NCBI RefSeq assembly: GCF_025397915.1
Contig: NZ_JALIDZ010000012.1
Coordinates: 119,902-183,901, forward strand
Source: Microbaculum marinisediminis
GTDB taxonomy: Bacteria; Pseudomonadota; Alphaproteobacteria; Rhizobiales; Tepidamorphaceae
DNA length: 64,000 bases
Reading direction: 5' to 3'
Under the pieces are notes generated by a model. That model worked only from the letters and a program-made list of their open reading frames with translations, was not told where the DNA came from and ran no database searches. Of this stretch, positions 1 through 9,390 are shown piece by piece. The translations under genes and the position numbers were made by a program. How positions within the stretch are numbered: the first letter of the stretch is position 1; each line of letters starts with the position of its first letter.

Positions 1-77
1 ATCGCGGCAACGGCGGCGAACTGCTCGCTCGCCGCCTGTTCGGCGGCCGTCTGCTTGTTGCGGACCTCGACGTTCAT
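1..77 (-). CDS. sufD: SufD, Fe-S cluster assembly protein (N-terminus only, cut by window edge)
   Basis: Only the first 25 codons are present. They run leftward from an ATG at 77 and read MNVEVRNKQTAAEQAASEQF followed by an Ala/Val-rich stretch. The assignment rests mainly on position: in alphaproteobacterial suf operons the gene directly after sufB and sufC is sufD, the third partner of the SufBC2D scaffold. SufC ends 23 bases upstream, so the two are probably co-transcribed. An AT-rich GGGAGA stretch just before the ATG is a good ribosome binding site. No domain can be seen in so short a piece, so the call is contextual. Confidence 0.7.
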   Translation of the reverse strand, partial: MNVEVRNKQTAAEQAASEQFAAVAA

Positions 78-100
78 GGTTGTATCTCCCGCCATCCGGC

Positions 101-853
101 TCACGCGGCTTCCGTGAAGGCCGCGTATCCGGACTTCTCGAGCTCGAGCGCCAGTTCCTTGCCGCCGGTCTTCACGATCCGGCCCGCCGACATGACATGC
201 ACCACGTCCGGGACGATGTGGTCGAGCAGGCGCTGATAGTGGGTGATGACGACCATCGCGCGCTCGGGCGAGCGCAGCGAATTCACGCCCTCGGAGACGA
301 CGCGTAGCGCGTCGATGTCGAGACCGGAGTCGGTCTCGTCGAGCACGCACAGCTTCGGCTCCAGAAGCGACATCTGCAGGATCTCGCTGCGCTTCTTCTC
401 GCCGCCGGAGAAGCCGACGTTCACCGGCCGCTTCAGCATCTCCTGGCTGACGTTCAGCTGGCCCGCCTTCTCGCGCACCACGCGCATGAAGTCCGGCGTC
501 GACAGTTCGCCCTCGCCGCGCGCCTTGCGCTGCGCGTTGAGCGCGGTCTTCAGGAACGTCATGAAGGCGACGCCCGGGATCTCGACCGGGTACTGGAAGG
601 CAAGGAACAGGCCGGCGGCGGCGCGCTCGTCAGGCTCCATCTCGGTGAGGTCCTGCCCCATGAACAGGATCTGGCCGTCGGTGATCTCGTAGTCGTCCTT
701 GCCGGCGAGCACGTAGGACAGCGTCGACTTGCCCGATCCGTTCGGGCCCATGATGGCGTGCACTTCGCCTGCGTTCACGGTCAGATCGAGTCCGCGCAGG
801 ATCTCCGTGTCTTCGTCGGCGATCTTCACGTGCAGGTTCTTGATCTCAAGCAT
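101..853 (-). CDS. sufC: SufC, Fe-S cluster assembly ATPase
   Basis: ABC-type ATPase of the cytosolic SufBC2D complex, which uses ATP to remodel the SufB-SufD scaffold during Fe-S cluster assembly. The 250-aa product has a Walker A GPNGSGKS at residues 36-43, the SufC-type signature SGGEKKR near 149-155 and Walker B LCVLDE near 168-173. It has no membrane segments, as expected for SufC. I take the ATG at 853 (MLEIKNLHV), the usual SufC start. A TTG four codons upstream would also be in frame, but the GGAA before the 853 ATG fits better. It lies between sufB and sufD in the same direction. Confidence 0.96.
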   Translation of the reverse strand: MLEIKNLHVKIADEDTEILRGLDLTVNAGEVHAIMGPNGSGKSTLSYVLAGKDDYEITDGQILFMGQDLTEMEPDERAAAGLFLAFQYPVEIPGVAFMTFLKTALNAQRKARGEGELSTPDFMRVVREKAGQLNVSQEMLKRPVNVGFSGGEKKRSEILQMSLLEPKLCVLDETDSGLDIDALRVVSEGVNSLRSPERAMVVITHYQRLLDHIVPDVVHVMSAGRIVKTGGKELALELEKSGYAAFTEAA

Positions 854-1004
854 ATCGGGTTCCAACAGTTTGCGTATCGAATAACGGTGTCGCGTTTCGG
901 TGCGGTTCCGTAGCGGCGGCTTTCGCGTCTCTCGTAGTGCTGCGCGCGGGCGGCGTATGGGCGTGCCGGATGCGATGGATCATCGATCCGTCCTCGTGCC
1001 CGCC

Positions 1005-2474
<1,470 letters not shown>

Positions 2475-2517
2475 CAATTGCTCCTTCACTCGCGGTTTCA
2501 AGGACCACGGGTTTCGC

Positions 2518-3672
2518 TTATGCCGCTTCAATCACCTCCTGCCGACGGCGGTCGCGCTTGTCCTGTACGCGCCGCCAGGCCTTGATGAAGCTTTCCACGT
2601 CACTCTTTTCGCTCGACCAGCCGAGGCTGACCCGGATCGCGCCGGAGGCAAGGTCCGGCGAGACACCCATTGCCGAGAGCACATGCGAGGCGCCGACCTT
2701 GCCCGACGAGCAGGCCGACCCCGAACTGACGCACACGCCATCGAGATCGAGCGAGATCATGGCGGTTTCCGCCGAAATCCCTTCCACCGCAAAGCAACTG
2801 GTATTGGCGAGCCGCGCCGTTTCACCGGCGAAGACCACCGCACCCGGCGAGATAGTGCGTAGCGCCGACTCGAACCAGTCCCTCAGCCCCGCGATTTCGC
2901 CACTTTTTTCGATTTCGCCGGCCGCCAGCCGCGCCGCGACGCCGAATCCGGCGATCACGGCCACCGCCTCGGTGCCCGGACGCTGCGACCGCTCCTGGCC
3001 GCCGCCGCGATAGAGCGGCGTGATCGCGACGGTCTTGTCGCGGCGCACCAGCGCGCCGGCGCCCTGGGGGCCGCCGATCTTGTGGGCAGACAGGGTCAGG
3101 TAGTCGACGCCCAGCATGGCGATATCGATCTCCAGCCGACCCGCCGCCTGGACGGCATCGCAGTGAACCAGCGTGCCTGCGTCCCGCGCCAGCCGCGCAA
3201 CCTCGCGCACCGGCTGGATCGCGCCGGTCTCGCTGTTGGCGAGCATAACAGAGACGATCGCCGGGACGGGCGCGGCGGAAAGCCGCTTCTCCAGCCACGC
3301 GAGATCGACCACGCCGGCCGGCGTCACCGGAAGCGTTTCGACGGAGGCGGCCGGGAATCGCCCGCCGCCGAGCACGGACGGGTGCTCGATCGCCGAGGCG
3401 AGCAGGATCTCGCCGTCTTTGCGCCGCGCCAGCGCCAGCGCGTTGGCCTCGGTGCCACCGCTGGTGAGGGTGACATCTGCCGGCTCCGCGCCGACGAGCG
3501 CGGCCACCTCGCGGCGCGCGTCCTCGACAAGCTTGCGGGCGGCACGGCCCGCCGAATGCACGGACGACGGGTTGCCGGTCACGCGTAAGGCTTCGGTCAC
3601 CGCCTCGATCACTTCGGGGCGGACCGGCGCCGTCGCGTTATGGTCCAGGTAGGCGACGTTCGCCCCCACCAT
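2518..3672 (-). CDS. Cysteine desulfurase (class I, IscS/NifS-like)
   Basis: PLP enzyme that removes sulfur from cysteine and passes it as persulfide to the Suf scaffold. The 384-aa product has the N-terminal [10 protein letters not shown] motif, PLP lysine K198 in [10 protein letters not shown] and catalytic cysteine C321 in SSGSACSSG. That cysteine loop is the class I (IscS/NifS) form, not the SufS form. The ATG at 3672 is preceded by GAGAGG. It is the first gene of the suf cluster, as in many Rhizobiales, and the Irr-box-like palindrome at 3806-3822 lies 134 bases upstream. A second, SufS-type desulfurase may lie beyond the window edge after sufD. Confidence 0.93.
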   Translation of the reverse strand: MVGANVAYLDHNATAPVRPEVIEAVTEALRVTGNPSSVHSAGRAARKLVEDARREVAALVGAEPADVTLTSGGTEANALALARRKDGEILLASAIEHPSVLGGGRFPAASVETLPVTPAGVVDLAWLEKRLSAAPVPAIVSVMLANSETGAIQPVREVARLARDAGTLVHCDAVQAAGRLEIDIAMLGVDYLTLSAHKIGGPQGAGALVRRDKTVAITPLYRGGGQERSQRPGTEAVAVIAGFGVAARLAAGEIEKSGEIAGLRDWFESALRTISPGAVVFAGETARLANTSCFAVEGISAETAMISLDLDGVCVSSGSACSSGKVGASHVLSAMGVSPDLASGAIRVSLGWSSEKSDVESFIKAWRRVQDKRDRRRQEVIEAA

Positions 3673-3722
3673 GCCGTCCTCTCAACCTTCGGCACCGCCT
3701 CGGTGCCTTGAACTCTTGCATT

Positions 3723-3739
3723 CCACACAAGATATGTGG
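3723..3739. promoter_or_regulatory. Inverted repeat CCACA-N7-TGTGG in suf promoter region
   Basis: A 5-bp inverted repeat with a 7-base centre, 51 bases upstream of the cysteine desulfurase ATG and between it and the Irr-box-like site. It may be an operator or part of the 5' leader. A second hairpin, GGCACC-N5-GGTGCC, lies at 3691-3707 closer to the start. I cannot match either to a named regulator. Confidence 0.25.
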
Positions 3740-3805
3740 TGTGTGTCGGAGCTTCCGGACAGGCCACACGCTCGCAGCGTCGAGCCGCGATCCGGTGAAG
3801 CACAG

Positions 3806-3822
3806 TTTCGAAAACTTCTAAA
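3806..3822. promoter_or_regulatory. Irr-box / iron control element (ICE)-like palindrome
   Basis: The sequence TTTCGAA-AAC-TTCTAAA matches the 7-3-7 inverted repeat described for the Irr-binding ICE of Rhizobiales (TTTAGAA-N3-TTCTAAA) at 13 of 14 fixed positions. It lies in the 285-base divergent spacer between the suf genes (minus strand) and the alpha/beta hydrolase (plus strand), about 135 bases from each start. Irr control of suf genes is known in this group. Direction of effect (repression or activation) cannot be read from the site. Confidence 0.65.
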
Positions 3823-3957
3823 GAGTTTGTAGGAGGGTGTCGGGTAGGTGTCAAGGAAACGCCAGCGCGCCGACGACCGTCGAAAGCGCGCGAGCGGATA
3901 AACCGAGCCGCCAGCCACCCGCGTCCTGCCAACCATAAAAAGAGGACATCGCGTTCA

Positions 3958-4623
3958 ATGCCGGAAGTCATCTTCACCGGGCCCGCAGGCCGCCTGGAAG
4001 GACGCTATCATCCGCCGAAGACCAAGAGCTCGCGGATCGCGCTGATTCTCCATCCGCACCCGCAGTTCGGCGGCACGATGAACAATCAGGTCGCCTACCA
4101 GATGTACTACATGTTCGCCGAGCGCGGTTTCGCGGTACTCCGGTTCAACTTCCGCGGTGTCGGGCGCAGCCAGGGCAGCTTCGACCACGGCCTCGGCGAG
4201 CTGTCAGACGCCGCCGCCGCGCTCGACTGGGTGCAGAGCTTCAACCCGGACGCGCGCGCCTGCTGGATCGCCGGATTCTCCTTCGGCGCCTGGATCGGCA
4301 TGCAGCTGCTGATGCGCCGCCCCGAGGTCGAAGGCTTCATCTCGGTCGCGCCGCAGCCGAATCTCTACGATTTCTCGTTCCTGGCCCCCTGCCCGTCGTC
4401 CGGCCTGATCGTCCACGGCGCCGCCGACCGGGTCGTGACGCCCAACGACATGCAGTCGCTGATCGACAAGCTGAAGACCCAGAAGGGCATCGTCATCGAC
4501 CAGCAGATCATCGACGGCGCCAACCACTTCTTCGAGGACAAGGTCGACGAGCTGATCGACGTCTGCGGCACCTATGTCGACAAGCGGCTCGAAGCCGCCG
4601 CGTCGGAAGAGGACGCGGCCTGA
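3958..4623 (+). CDS. Alpha/beta hydrolase family protein
   Basis: Predicted cytosolic serine hydrolase of 221 aa, substrate unknown. It has HPHPQFGG at 32-39 (oxyanion-hole region), the nucleophile elbow GFSFG with S108, an aspartate in HGAADRVV and a histidine in GANHFF, giving a plausible Ser-Asp-His triad. No signal peptide or membrane segment. The ATG at 3958 follows AGAGGA. It is divergent from the suf operon, a pairing often seen in alphaproteobacteria, and shares the intergenic region with the Irr-box-like site, so co-regulation by iron is possible. A role in Fe-S metabolism is not shown by the sequence. Confidence 0.85.
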   Translation: MPEVIFTGPAGRLEGRYHPPKTKSSRIALILHPHPQFGGTMNNQVAYQMYYMFAERGFAVLRFNFRGVGRSQGSFDHGLGELSDAAAALDWVQSFNPDARACWIAGFSFGAWIGMQLLMRRPEVEGFISVAPQPNLYDFSFLAPCPSSGLIVHGAADRVVTPNDMQSLIDKLKTQKGIVIDQQIIDGANHFFEDKVDELIDVCGTYVDKRLEAAASEEDAA

Positions 4624-4640
4624 GGGCCGGCACGCTCGCG

Positions 4641-4707
4641 ATGCCCGGGCCGCGCCCGGGCATCCCACATTCCGTCTCTACGTCATTGCCGGGCTCGTCC
4701 CGGCAAT
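4641..4707. repeat. Two interspersed palindromic repeats
   Basis: Two perfect hairpins lie between the hydrolase and mccB: ATGCCCGGGC-CGC-GCCCGGGCAT at 4641-4663 and ATTGCCGGG-CTCGT-CCCGGCAAT at 4685-4707. The second recurs in inverted orientation at 27915-27937 with the same loop, and a relative of the first is at 27846-27868. They belong to a dispersed palindromic family and sit between convergent genes, where they could act as terminators or transcript-end protectors. Confidence 0.75.
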
Positions 4708-4743
4708 TTCGTTTCCGGAGCCCCCCGCCACAAATCCGGAACC

Positions 4744-6351
4744 TTACATCCGGAACACGCCGAACTTCGTCTCCGGCACCGGCGCGTTGAGCGTGGCCGA
4801 CAGCGCCAGCGACAGCACGCGGCGCGTTTCGCGCGGGGTGATGATGCCGTCGTCCCAGAGCCGGGCGCTGGCGAAATACGGATGCCCCTCGGCCTCGTAG
4901 CGGTCGCGGATCGGCGCTTTGAACGCCTCTTCCTCGTCCGCGCTCCACTGCCCGCCGTCGGCCTCGATATTGTCGCGCCTGACCGTCGCCAGCACCGAGG
5001 CGGCCTGCTCGCCGCCCATCACCGAGATGCGCGCGTTCGGCCACATGAACAGAAACCGCGGCCCGTAGGCGCGCCCGCACATGCCGTAGTTGCCGGCGCC
5101 GAACGAGCCGCCGACGATCACCGTGATCTTCGGCACCTGGGCACAAGCGACCGCCGTAACCAGCTTGGCCCCGTCCTTGGCGATGCCGCCGGCCTCGTAG
5201 TCGCGCCCGACCATGAAGCCGGTGATGTTCTGCAGGAACAGGATCGGAATGCGCCGCTGGCAGCACAATTCGATAAAATGCGCGCCTTTCAGCGATGATT
5301 CGGAGAACAGAATGCCGTTATTGGCCAGAATGCCGACCGGCATGCCCGAAATCCGCGCAAAGCCCGTCACCAGCGTCGTGCCGTAGAGCTTCTTGAACTC
5401 GTCGAACTCCGAGCCGTCGACCAGCCGGGCGATCACCTCGCGGATGTCGTACTGCTGGCTCAGCGCCGCCGGCACCACGCCGTCGAGTTCGCCGGGATCG
5501 TAGGCGGGCTGAATCGGTTCCTGAAGATCCAGGTCTATGTCCTTGCGCCGATTCATGTTCGCGACGATTCGCCTGGCCAGTTTCAGGGCATGGTCGTCGT
5601 CCAGCGCGTAATGGTCGGCCACGCCGGACAGGCGCGCGTGCACGTCTGCACCACCGAGATCCTCCGCCGAAACCACCTCGCCCGTCGCCGCCTTCACCAG
5701 CGGCGGGCCGGCGAGGAAGATCGTGCCCTGCTTGCGCACGATGATGGTCTCGTCCGACATCGCCGGCATGTAGGCGCCGCCCGCCGTGCACGAGCCCATG
5801 ACCACGGCGATCTGCGGAATGCCGGCCGCCGACATGGTGGCCTGGTTGTAGAAGATCCGGCCGAAATGCTCGCGGTCGGGGAACACGTCGGTGTGGTTGG
5901 GCAGGTTGGCGCCGCCGGAATCGACCAGATACAGGCACGGCAGGTTGTTCTGCATCGCCACTTCCTGGGCGCGCAGATGCTTCTTCACCGTCATCGGATA
6001 GTAGGTGCCGCCCTTGATCGTCGCGTCGTTGCAGACGATGACGCACTCGCGCCCCTCGACACGGCCGATGCCGGTGATGACGCCGGCGGCATGGATGTCG
6101 TCGTCATACATGCCGTGGGCGGCGAGCGGCGACAGTTCGAGGAACGGCGCGCCGGGATCGAGCAGCCGCGTCACGCGATCGCGCGGCAACAGCTTGCCGC
6201 GGCTCAGGTGGCGTTCGCGCGCCCGGTCGGGACCGCCGCGCGCCGCGGCGGCACGCTTCGCCTCGAGGTCGGCGACGAGCGCGGCCATCGCGTCGGCATT
6301 GCGCTGGAAGTCCTCGGATGTCGTGCTGATTTGAGACTGCAGACGCGGCAT
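4744..6351 (-). CDS. mccB: Methylcrotonyl-CoA carboxylase, beta (carboxyltransferase) subunit
   Basis: Carboxyltransferase subunit (535 aa) of the biotin enzyme that carboxylates 3-methylcrotonyl-CoA in leucine breakdown. It reads as the MCC-beta type: [16 protein letters not shown], the acyl-CoA site region [34 protein letters not shown], and C-terminal [18 protein letters not shown]. The ATG at 6351 is preceded by GGGAGG with a 7-base spacer; an in-frame TTG seven codons upstream lies on that RBS and is rejected. The alpha (biotin) subunit gene is not adjacent and is not recognised in the window. ivd, the preceding pathway step, lies at 14.8-16.0 kb. Confidence 0.92.
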   Translation of the reverse strand: MPRLQSQISTTSEDFQRNADAMAALVADLEAKRAAAARGGPDRARERHLSRGKLLPRDRVTRLLDPGAPFLELSPLAAHGMYDDDIHAAGVITGIGRVEGRECVIVCNDATIKGGTYYPMTVKKHLRAQEVAMQNNLPCLYLVDSGGANLPNHTDVFPDREHFGRIFYNQATMSAAGIPQIAVVMGSCTAGGAYMPAMSDETIIVRKQGTIFLAGPPLVKAATGEVVSAEDLGGADVHARLSGVADHYALDDDHALKLARRIVANMNRRKDIDLDLQEPIQPAYDPGELDGVVPAALSQQYDIREVIARLVDGSEFDEFKKLYGTTLVTGFARISGMPVGILANNGILFSESSLKGAHFIELCCQRRIPILFLQNITGFMVGRDYEAGGIAKDGAKLVTAVACAQVPKITVIVGGSFGAGNYGMCGRAYGPRFLFMWPNARISVMGGEQAASVLATVRRDNIEADGGQWSADEEEAFKAPIRDRYEAEGHPYFASARLWDDGIITPRETRRVLSLALSATLNAPVPETKFGVFRM

Positions 6352-6516
6352 TGACGATCCTCCCGGGGCCAAGCGTTAGACCATGCCCCCGTACGCGGCA
6401 AGGGAGCGGGCAGCTTCGCGAAAAAATAAGTTCTCCGTCAGTCGCTATTGCCTTGATTCCGCCGCGAGTTGCGCGCAACGCTCCCGGCATTGTTTCCGTC
6501 CAACAGGAGCTCTGAA

Positions 6517-6807
6517 GTGATCGCCAGAAAAGCCAAGGTGATTGCCCCTCTCGCCGTCCTAGTCGCCGCCCTGGCCGGTCCTGCGGCAGCGAAAAGCGGC
6601 ATACCGCTCACCCCGACCCCGGTCCTCGATCAGGCGGCCAGCGCCGTGATCCTCGCCACCGACAAGAAGAAGGCCAAGGCCGAGACCGAGACGAAGGCCG
6701 AGACCGAGAAAAAGCAGGCCAAGAAGCAGACTGCCGACAATCCGGAAAAGAAGAAAAAGAAGAAAAAGAAGTCCGGAAAGAAGACCAAGAACGACGCCGC
6801 CGGCTGA
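6517..6807 (+). CDS. Small secreted or periplasmic lysine-rich protein, unknown function
   Basis: 96-aa product of unknown function. The GTG at 6517 follows AACAGGAG at good spacing and gives a typical signal peptide (MIARKAKVIAPLAVLVAALA, cleavage after GPAAA). The mature part is about 70 residues and highly charged: alternating KAE/TET blocks followed by an almost pure lysine run near the C-terminus. An in-frame ATG at 6469 would put 16 residues before the signal and is less likely. The composition suggests binding to an acidic polymer such as nucleic acid, lipopolysaccharide or wall material, but this is inference. It is divergent from mccB. Confidence 0.6.
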   Translation: MIARKAKVIAPLAVLVAALAGPAAAKSGIPLTPTPVLDQAASAVILATDKKKAKAETETKAETEKKQAKKQTADNPEKKKKKKKKSGKKTKNDAAG

Positions 6808-6965
6808 GGCCGACCGCATCAAGGACCATGGTCGGGGCCGCGTTCGCGGCATATCCCCGACGACGTGCCGAATGCCGAGCCCCGGGGCTCCCGTCTGGAC
6901 TTGAGGCGGGCGCCTCGGGACGCACTCCTGAGGACTGAAGGTCCGGACCAGGCCGCCCGGGAACG

Positions 6966-7301
6966 TCAGATCGGCTCGGTCAGGAAGACATGCGCGGTCT
7001 CGCCGTCGGGCTGGCGCACCTTGTGCCGCCCGCCCGTGCCCGGCGTGAAGAACAGGCCCTGGCCCGGCTCGAACACCTCGACACCGCTATCGAACTCGAC
7101 CGTCAGGCGGCCCGACACCACGAAGCCGACGTGGCCCTTCTCGCACCAGCCGGGCTCCACGAACCCGCCCTGGAATTCGACCAGCCTAATGGTCCGCGGG
7201 CCTTCCTGCACCGCCTTGACGCGCAGCCCCGGCAGGACCTCGCTCCAGGCCACGTCGTCGAAATCGATCTTGCGGTAGGCCGCCATCGCCTGCTCGTTCA
7301 T
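6966..7301 (-). CDS. Cupin-domain protein
   Basis: 111-aa single-domain cupin. The two beta-barrel motifs are visible as WCEKGHVGFVVSGRLTVEF (motif 1 region) and FFTPGTGGRHKVRQP (motif 2 region). The ligand set is incomplete compared with metal-binding cupins, so metal binding is uncertain. The ATG overlaps the rhodanese stop codon as ATGA, and GGGGGAG precedes it, so translation is probably coupled to the rhodanese gene. Function unknown. Confidence 0.8.
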   Translation of the reverse strand: MNEQAMAAYRKIDFDDVAWSEVLPGLRVKAVQEGPRTIRLVEFQGGFVEPGWCEKGHVGFVVSGRLTVEFDSGVEVFEPGQGLFFTPGTGGRHKVRQPDGETAHVFLTEPI

Positions 7302-7720
7302 GCCCGTTTCTCCCCCGGCGCCATTTCCGGTTTCTCGATCGGCCCTCCGGCCTTTTCCCAGCCCCCGAAGCCGCCGTCGATGTGACAGACGGGCGCCAGG
7401 CCCATCTTCTTGGCCGTCAGCGTGGCCAGCGCCGAACGCCAGCCCCCGGCACAGAAGAACACGAAGCGCTTGTCCTCGGCGAAAACCGGCTTGTGATAGG
7501 GGCTCGCCGGGTCGATCCAGAACTCCAGCATCCCGCGCGGCGCATGGATGGCGCCCGGTATCTTGCCGGTCCGCGACAGTTCCCGCACGTCGCGAATGTC
7601 GACAAACACGACGTCGTCGCCGCCATGCAGTGCCATGGCCTCGGCTGGCGACAGCGTCTCGATCTGCTCGAGCGCGTCGTCGACGAGTTTGCGGAATCCG
7701 ACGGTAATGGTCTGCGACAT
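7298..7720 (-). CDS. Rhodanese-like domain protein
   Basis: 140-aa single-domain rhodanese, predicted sulfurtransferase or persulfide carrier. The active-site cysteine is C90 in FFCAGGWRSA; the CAGGWRS loop is a complete six-residue rhodanese loop. The N-terminal CH2A-like segment is VVFVDIRDVREL. The start at 7720 (MSQTITVGF) follows AGGGAGA; a second in-frame ATG at 7750 is possible. It overlaps the downstream cupin gene by four bases, so the two probably act together. Confidence 0.87.
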   Translation of the reverse strand: MSQTITVGFRKLVDDALEQIETLSPAEAMALHGGDDVVFVDIRDVRELSRTGKIPGAIHAPRGMLEFWIDPASPYHKPVFAEDKRFVFFCAGGWRSALATLTAKKMGLAPVCHIDGGFGGWEKAGGPIEKPEMAPGEKRA

Positions 7721-7819
7721 CGTGGCGTCTCCCTGCTTCGAGACGCTCATATAGCAGACGCGCCGCCCGACGACAGGGTTCCACCGCGTGCCGAGGCGAA
7801 AATGCCCCGGACAAACGCG

Positions 7820-7851
7820 AAGCGGCGCGGTCCTTCCGGACCGCGCCGCTT
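7820..7851. terminator. Strong hairpin, probable terminator
   Basis: A perfect 14-bp stem (AAGCGGCGCGGTCC / GGACCGCGCCGCTT) with a 4-base loop, lying 18 bases beyond the stop of the small membrane ORF on the minus strand and upstream of the rhodanese gene. The T-tract on the minus strand is weak and interrupted (TTCGCGTTTG), so termination may be partial or factor-assisted. Confidence 0.6.
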
Positions 7852-7869
7852 GCAAAACCGTGATAATAC

Positions 7870-8007
7870 TCAGCGCGCCGCGATGGCGTTCGGTTCGAAC
7901 CCGCCAAACAACGCAGCAACAAGCATAACGCCGACCAGTACAGCGAGCGACCAAGCGGTTACACGCAGATAGGACGGCCCTACATCACGCTCCATTCGGA
8001 ACCCCAT
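7870..8007 (-). CDS. Small single-span membrane protein, unknown
   Basis: 45-aa ORF beginning MGFRMERDVGPSYL and continuing through a hydrophobic stretch of about 20 residues (AWSLAVLVGVMLVAALFGGF) to a short polar tail. A single transmembrane helix with a basic N-terminal side fits the positive-inside rule. Either the first ATG (8007) or the second at 7995, which has GGGG upstream, may be used. A strong hairpin follows the stop at 7820-7851, supporting a real transcription unit. Function unknown; such short genes are often unannotated. Confidence 0.45.
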   Translation of the reverse strand: MGFRMERDVGPSYLRVTAWSLAVLVGVMLVAALFGGFEPNAIAAR

Positions 8008-8201
8008 ATTTTTGGTCGGCCAAGACTTGAATGATACGTGAGTCGCCGACGCGGTGCGCTTGGTTACGCTTTCTTAACTTATTGTGCAAGGACATATTGC
8101 ACTGCAGCATAATCGTCCACAGCCCCGTCAACAGATACGGTTACCGCCTGCATACAGCCCCCACATGTTGGGGGTGCATCGACGCCGGGCGACGCCGCGT
8201 T

Positions 8202-9005
8202 TCAAGGGGCCGGGCCGGGAAGCAGCTCGGGAATGCGACCTGTCAGCCAATAGACCAGCAATCCGGCCCATTCGCGCGATGCCGTATCGACGCGCCGCAG
8301 CCCCTCGGACGCGGTGGTGAACGGCCGCCACAGGTCCGACCAACCGCGGGTGCGGTAGTCGACGGGATAGGCCTCGACGTCGAAGCCGACCGCCCGGAAG
8401 CAGCCGATGGCGCGCGGCATGTGCCAGGCCGATGTCACCAGCAGCCAGCGCTCCCCCGGCGCCGGACCGACCAGCGCCTTGGTGTAGAGGGCGTTCTGCC
8501 AGGTATTGCGCGACTGGTCCTCGAGCATGATCCGCTCCGGTGACAGACCCAGGCCGCCGAACAGCCGGCCGGCGATGTCGGCCTCGCTCGAACGGTCGAA
8601 CAGGATCTGCCCGGATCCGCCGGTGAACACGAGCTTGGCGTCCGGATACTGCCGTGCCAGATCCGCGAACGCGGTCAGGCGCTCTCCCGCCTCGTTCAGC
8701 GCGACGATCCCCCGCCCGGCGCTGACGGCGGTGTCGAACGAGCCGCCCAGCACGATGATGCCGTCCGGCGGAGGCCCATCGCCCTGCGCCCAGACCGGGA
8801 ACCGGTCGTCGAGCGGCAGCACGAGAAGATTCCCGAAGGGCGAAAACCCGCAGACGACGAGCCCGGCGAGCCCGAGCCCCAGCAGCCACCTGCCGAGCCG
8901 GCGAAAACGGCCGAGCACCAGCAGCGCGCCCGCCAGCGACAGCGCGACGAGCAGGTTCGAGGGCTGCAGGAAGAACCAGCCGATCTTGGACAGGTAGAAG
9001 AACAT
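8202..9005 (-). CDS. YdcF family protein (DUF218), envelope
   Basis: 267-aa membrane-anchored DUF218/YdcF-type protein, related to SanA and ElyC, families tied to cell-envelope integrity. Two hydrophobic segments lie near the N-terminus (about residues 5-30 and 37-60). The catalytic-like DUF218 core follows: DGIIVLGGSFD, LVFTGGSG, E-rich RSSEADIAGRLF, SRNTWQNA and LLVTSAWHMPRA. These are the usual conserved blocks of the family. The start at 9005 gives MFFYLSKIGW. Neighbours are small membrane ORFs on the same strand; the exact reaction is unknown. Confidence 0.85.
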   Translation of the reverse strand: MFFYLSKIGWFFLQPSNLLVALSLAGALLVLGRFRRLGRWLLGLGLAGLVVCGFSPFGNLLVLPLDDRFPVWAQGDGPPPDGIIVLGGSFDTAVSAGRGIVALNEAGERLTAFADLARQYPDAKLVFTGGSGQILFDRSSEADIAGRLFGGLGLSPERIMLEDQSRNTWQNALYTKALVGPAPGERWLLVTSAWHMPRAIGCFRAVGFDVEAYPVDYRTRGWSDLWRPFTTASEGLRRVDTASREWAGLLVYWLTGRIPELLPGPAP

Positions 9006-9103
9006 GTCCGCACGAAACTAGCCGGATTCGCCATCGGCCGCGCCTTCCGGGCGGCACCGGACACCGGCCGGGCGTCGCTGCGCGATGTATCGTCCCGGCT
9101 TGT

Positions 9104-9232
9104 TTACAGGGAGCGCATCGCCGGGGTCTCGGCCTCGGCCACGGCCTGGGTCGCGCGCGTGCCGAGTCCAATGACCGTCGTCGCCAGCAGGGCTGCAAGC
9201 ACGATGGTCAGGAACGCTGTTCTCGGTCGCAT
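9104..9232 (-). CDS. Small membrane or exported peptide, unknown
   Basis: 42-aa ORF beginning MRPRTAFLTIVLAALLATTV. Two arginines precede a hydrophobic stretch of about 16 residues, followed by a short tail containing TRATQAVAEAE. GAGGA precedes the ATG with a 7-base spacer, a good ribosome binding site. It could be a single-span inner-membrane peptide or a cleaved secreted one (possible site after TQAVA). It lies 98 bases upstream of the YdcF-like gene in the same direction, so co-transcription is possible. Function unknown. Confidence 0.45.
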   Translation of the reverse strand: MRPRTAFLTIVLAALLATTVIGLGTRATQAVAEAETPAMRSL

Positions 9233-9390
9233 AACTCGGTCCTCGGATTAACGTCCTGAGTCCTATGCCCCCGTTTATGAACGGAGGCTGAATGACGCAC
9301 CGCCCGGGCCGGACGACCGGGATTCGTTGTTAATTTCGAGTTACCGGAAGACGCGCGCGGACATGCGGCGAGGTCTCCCACCGCGCCGCG

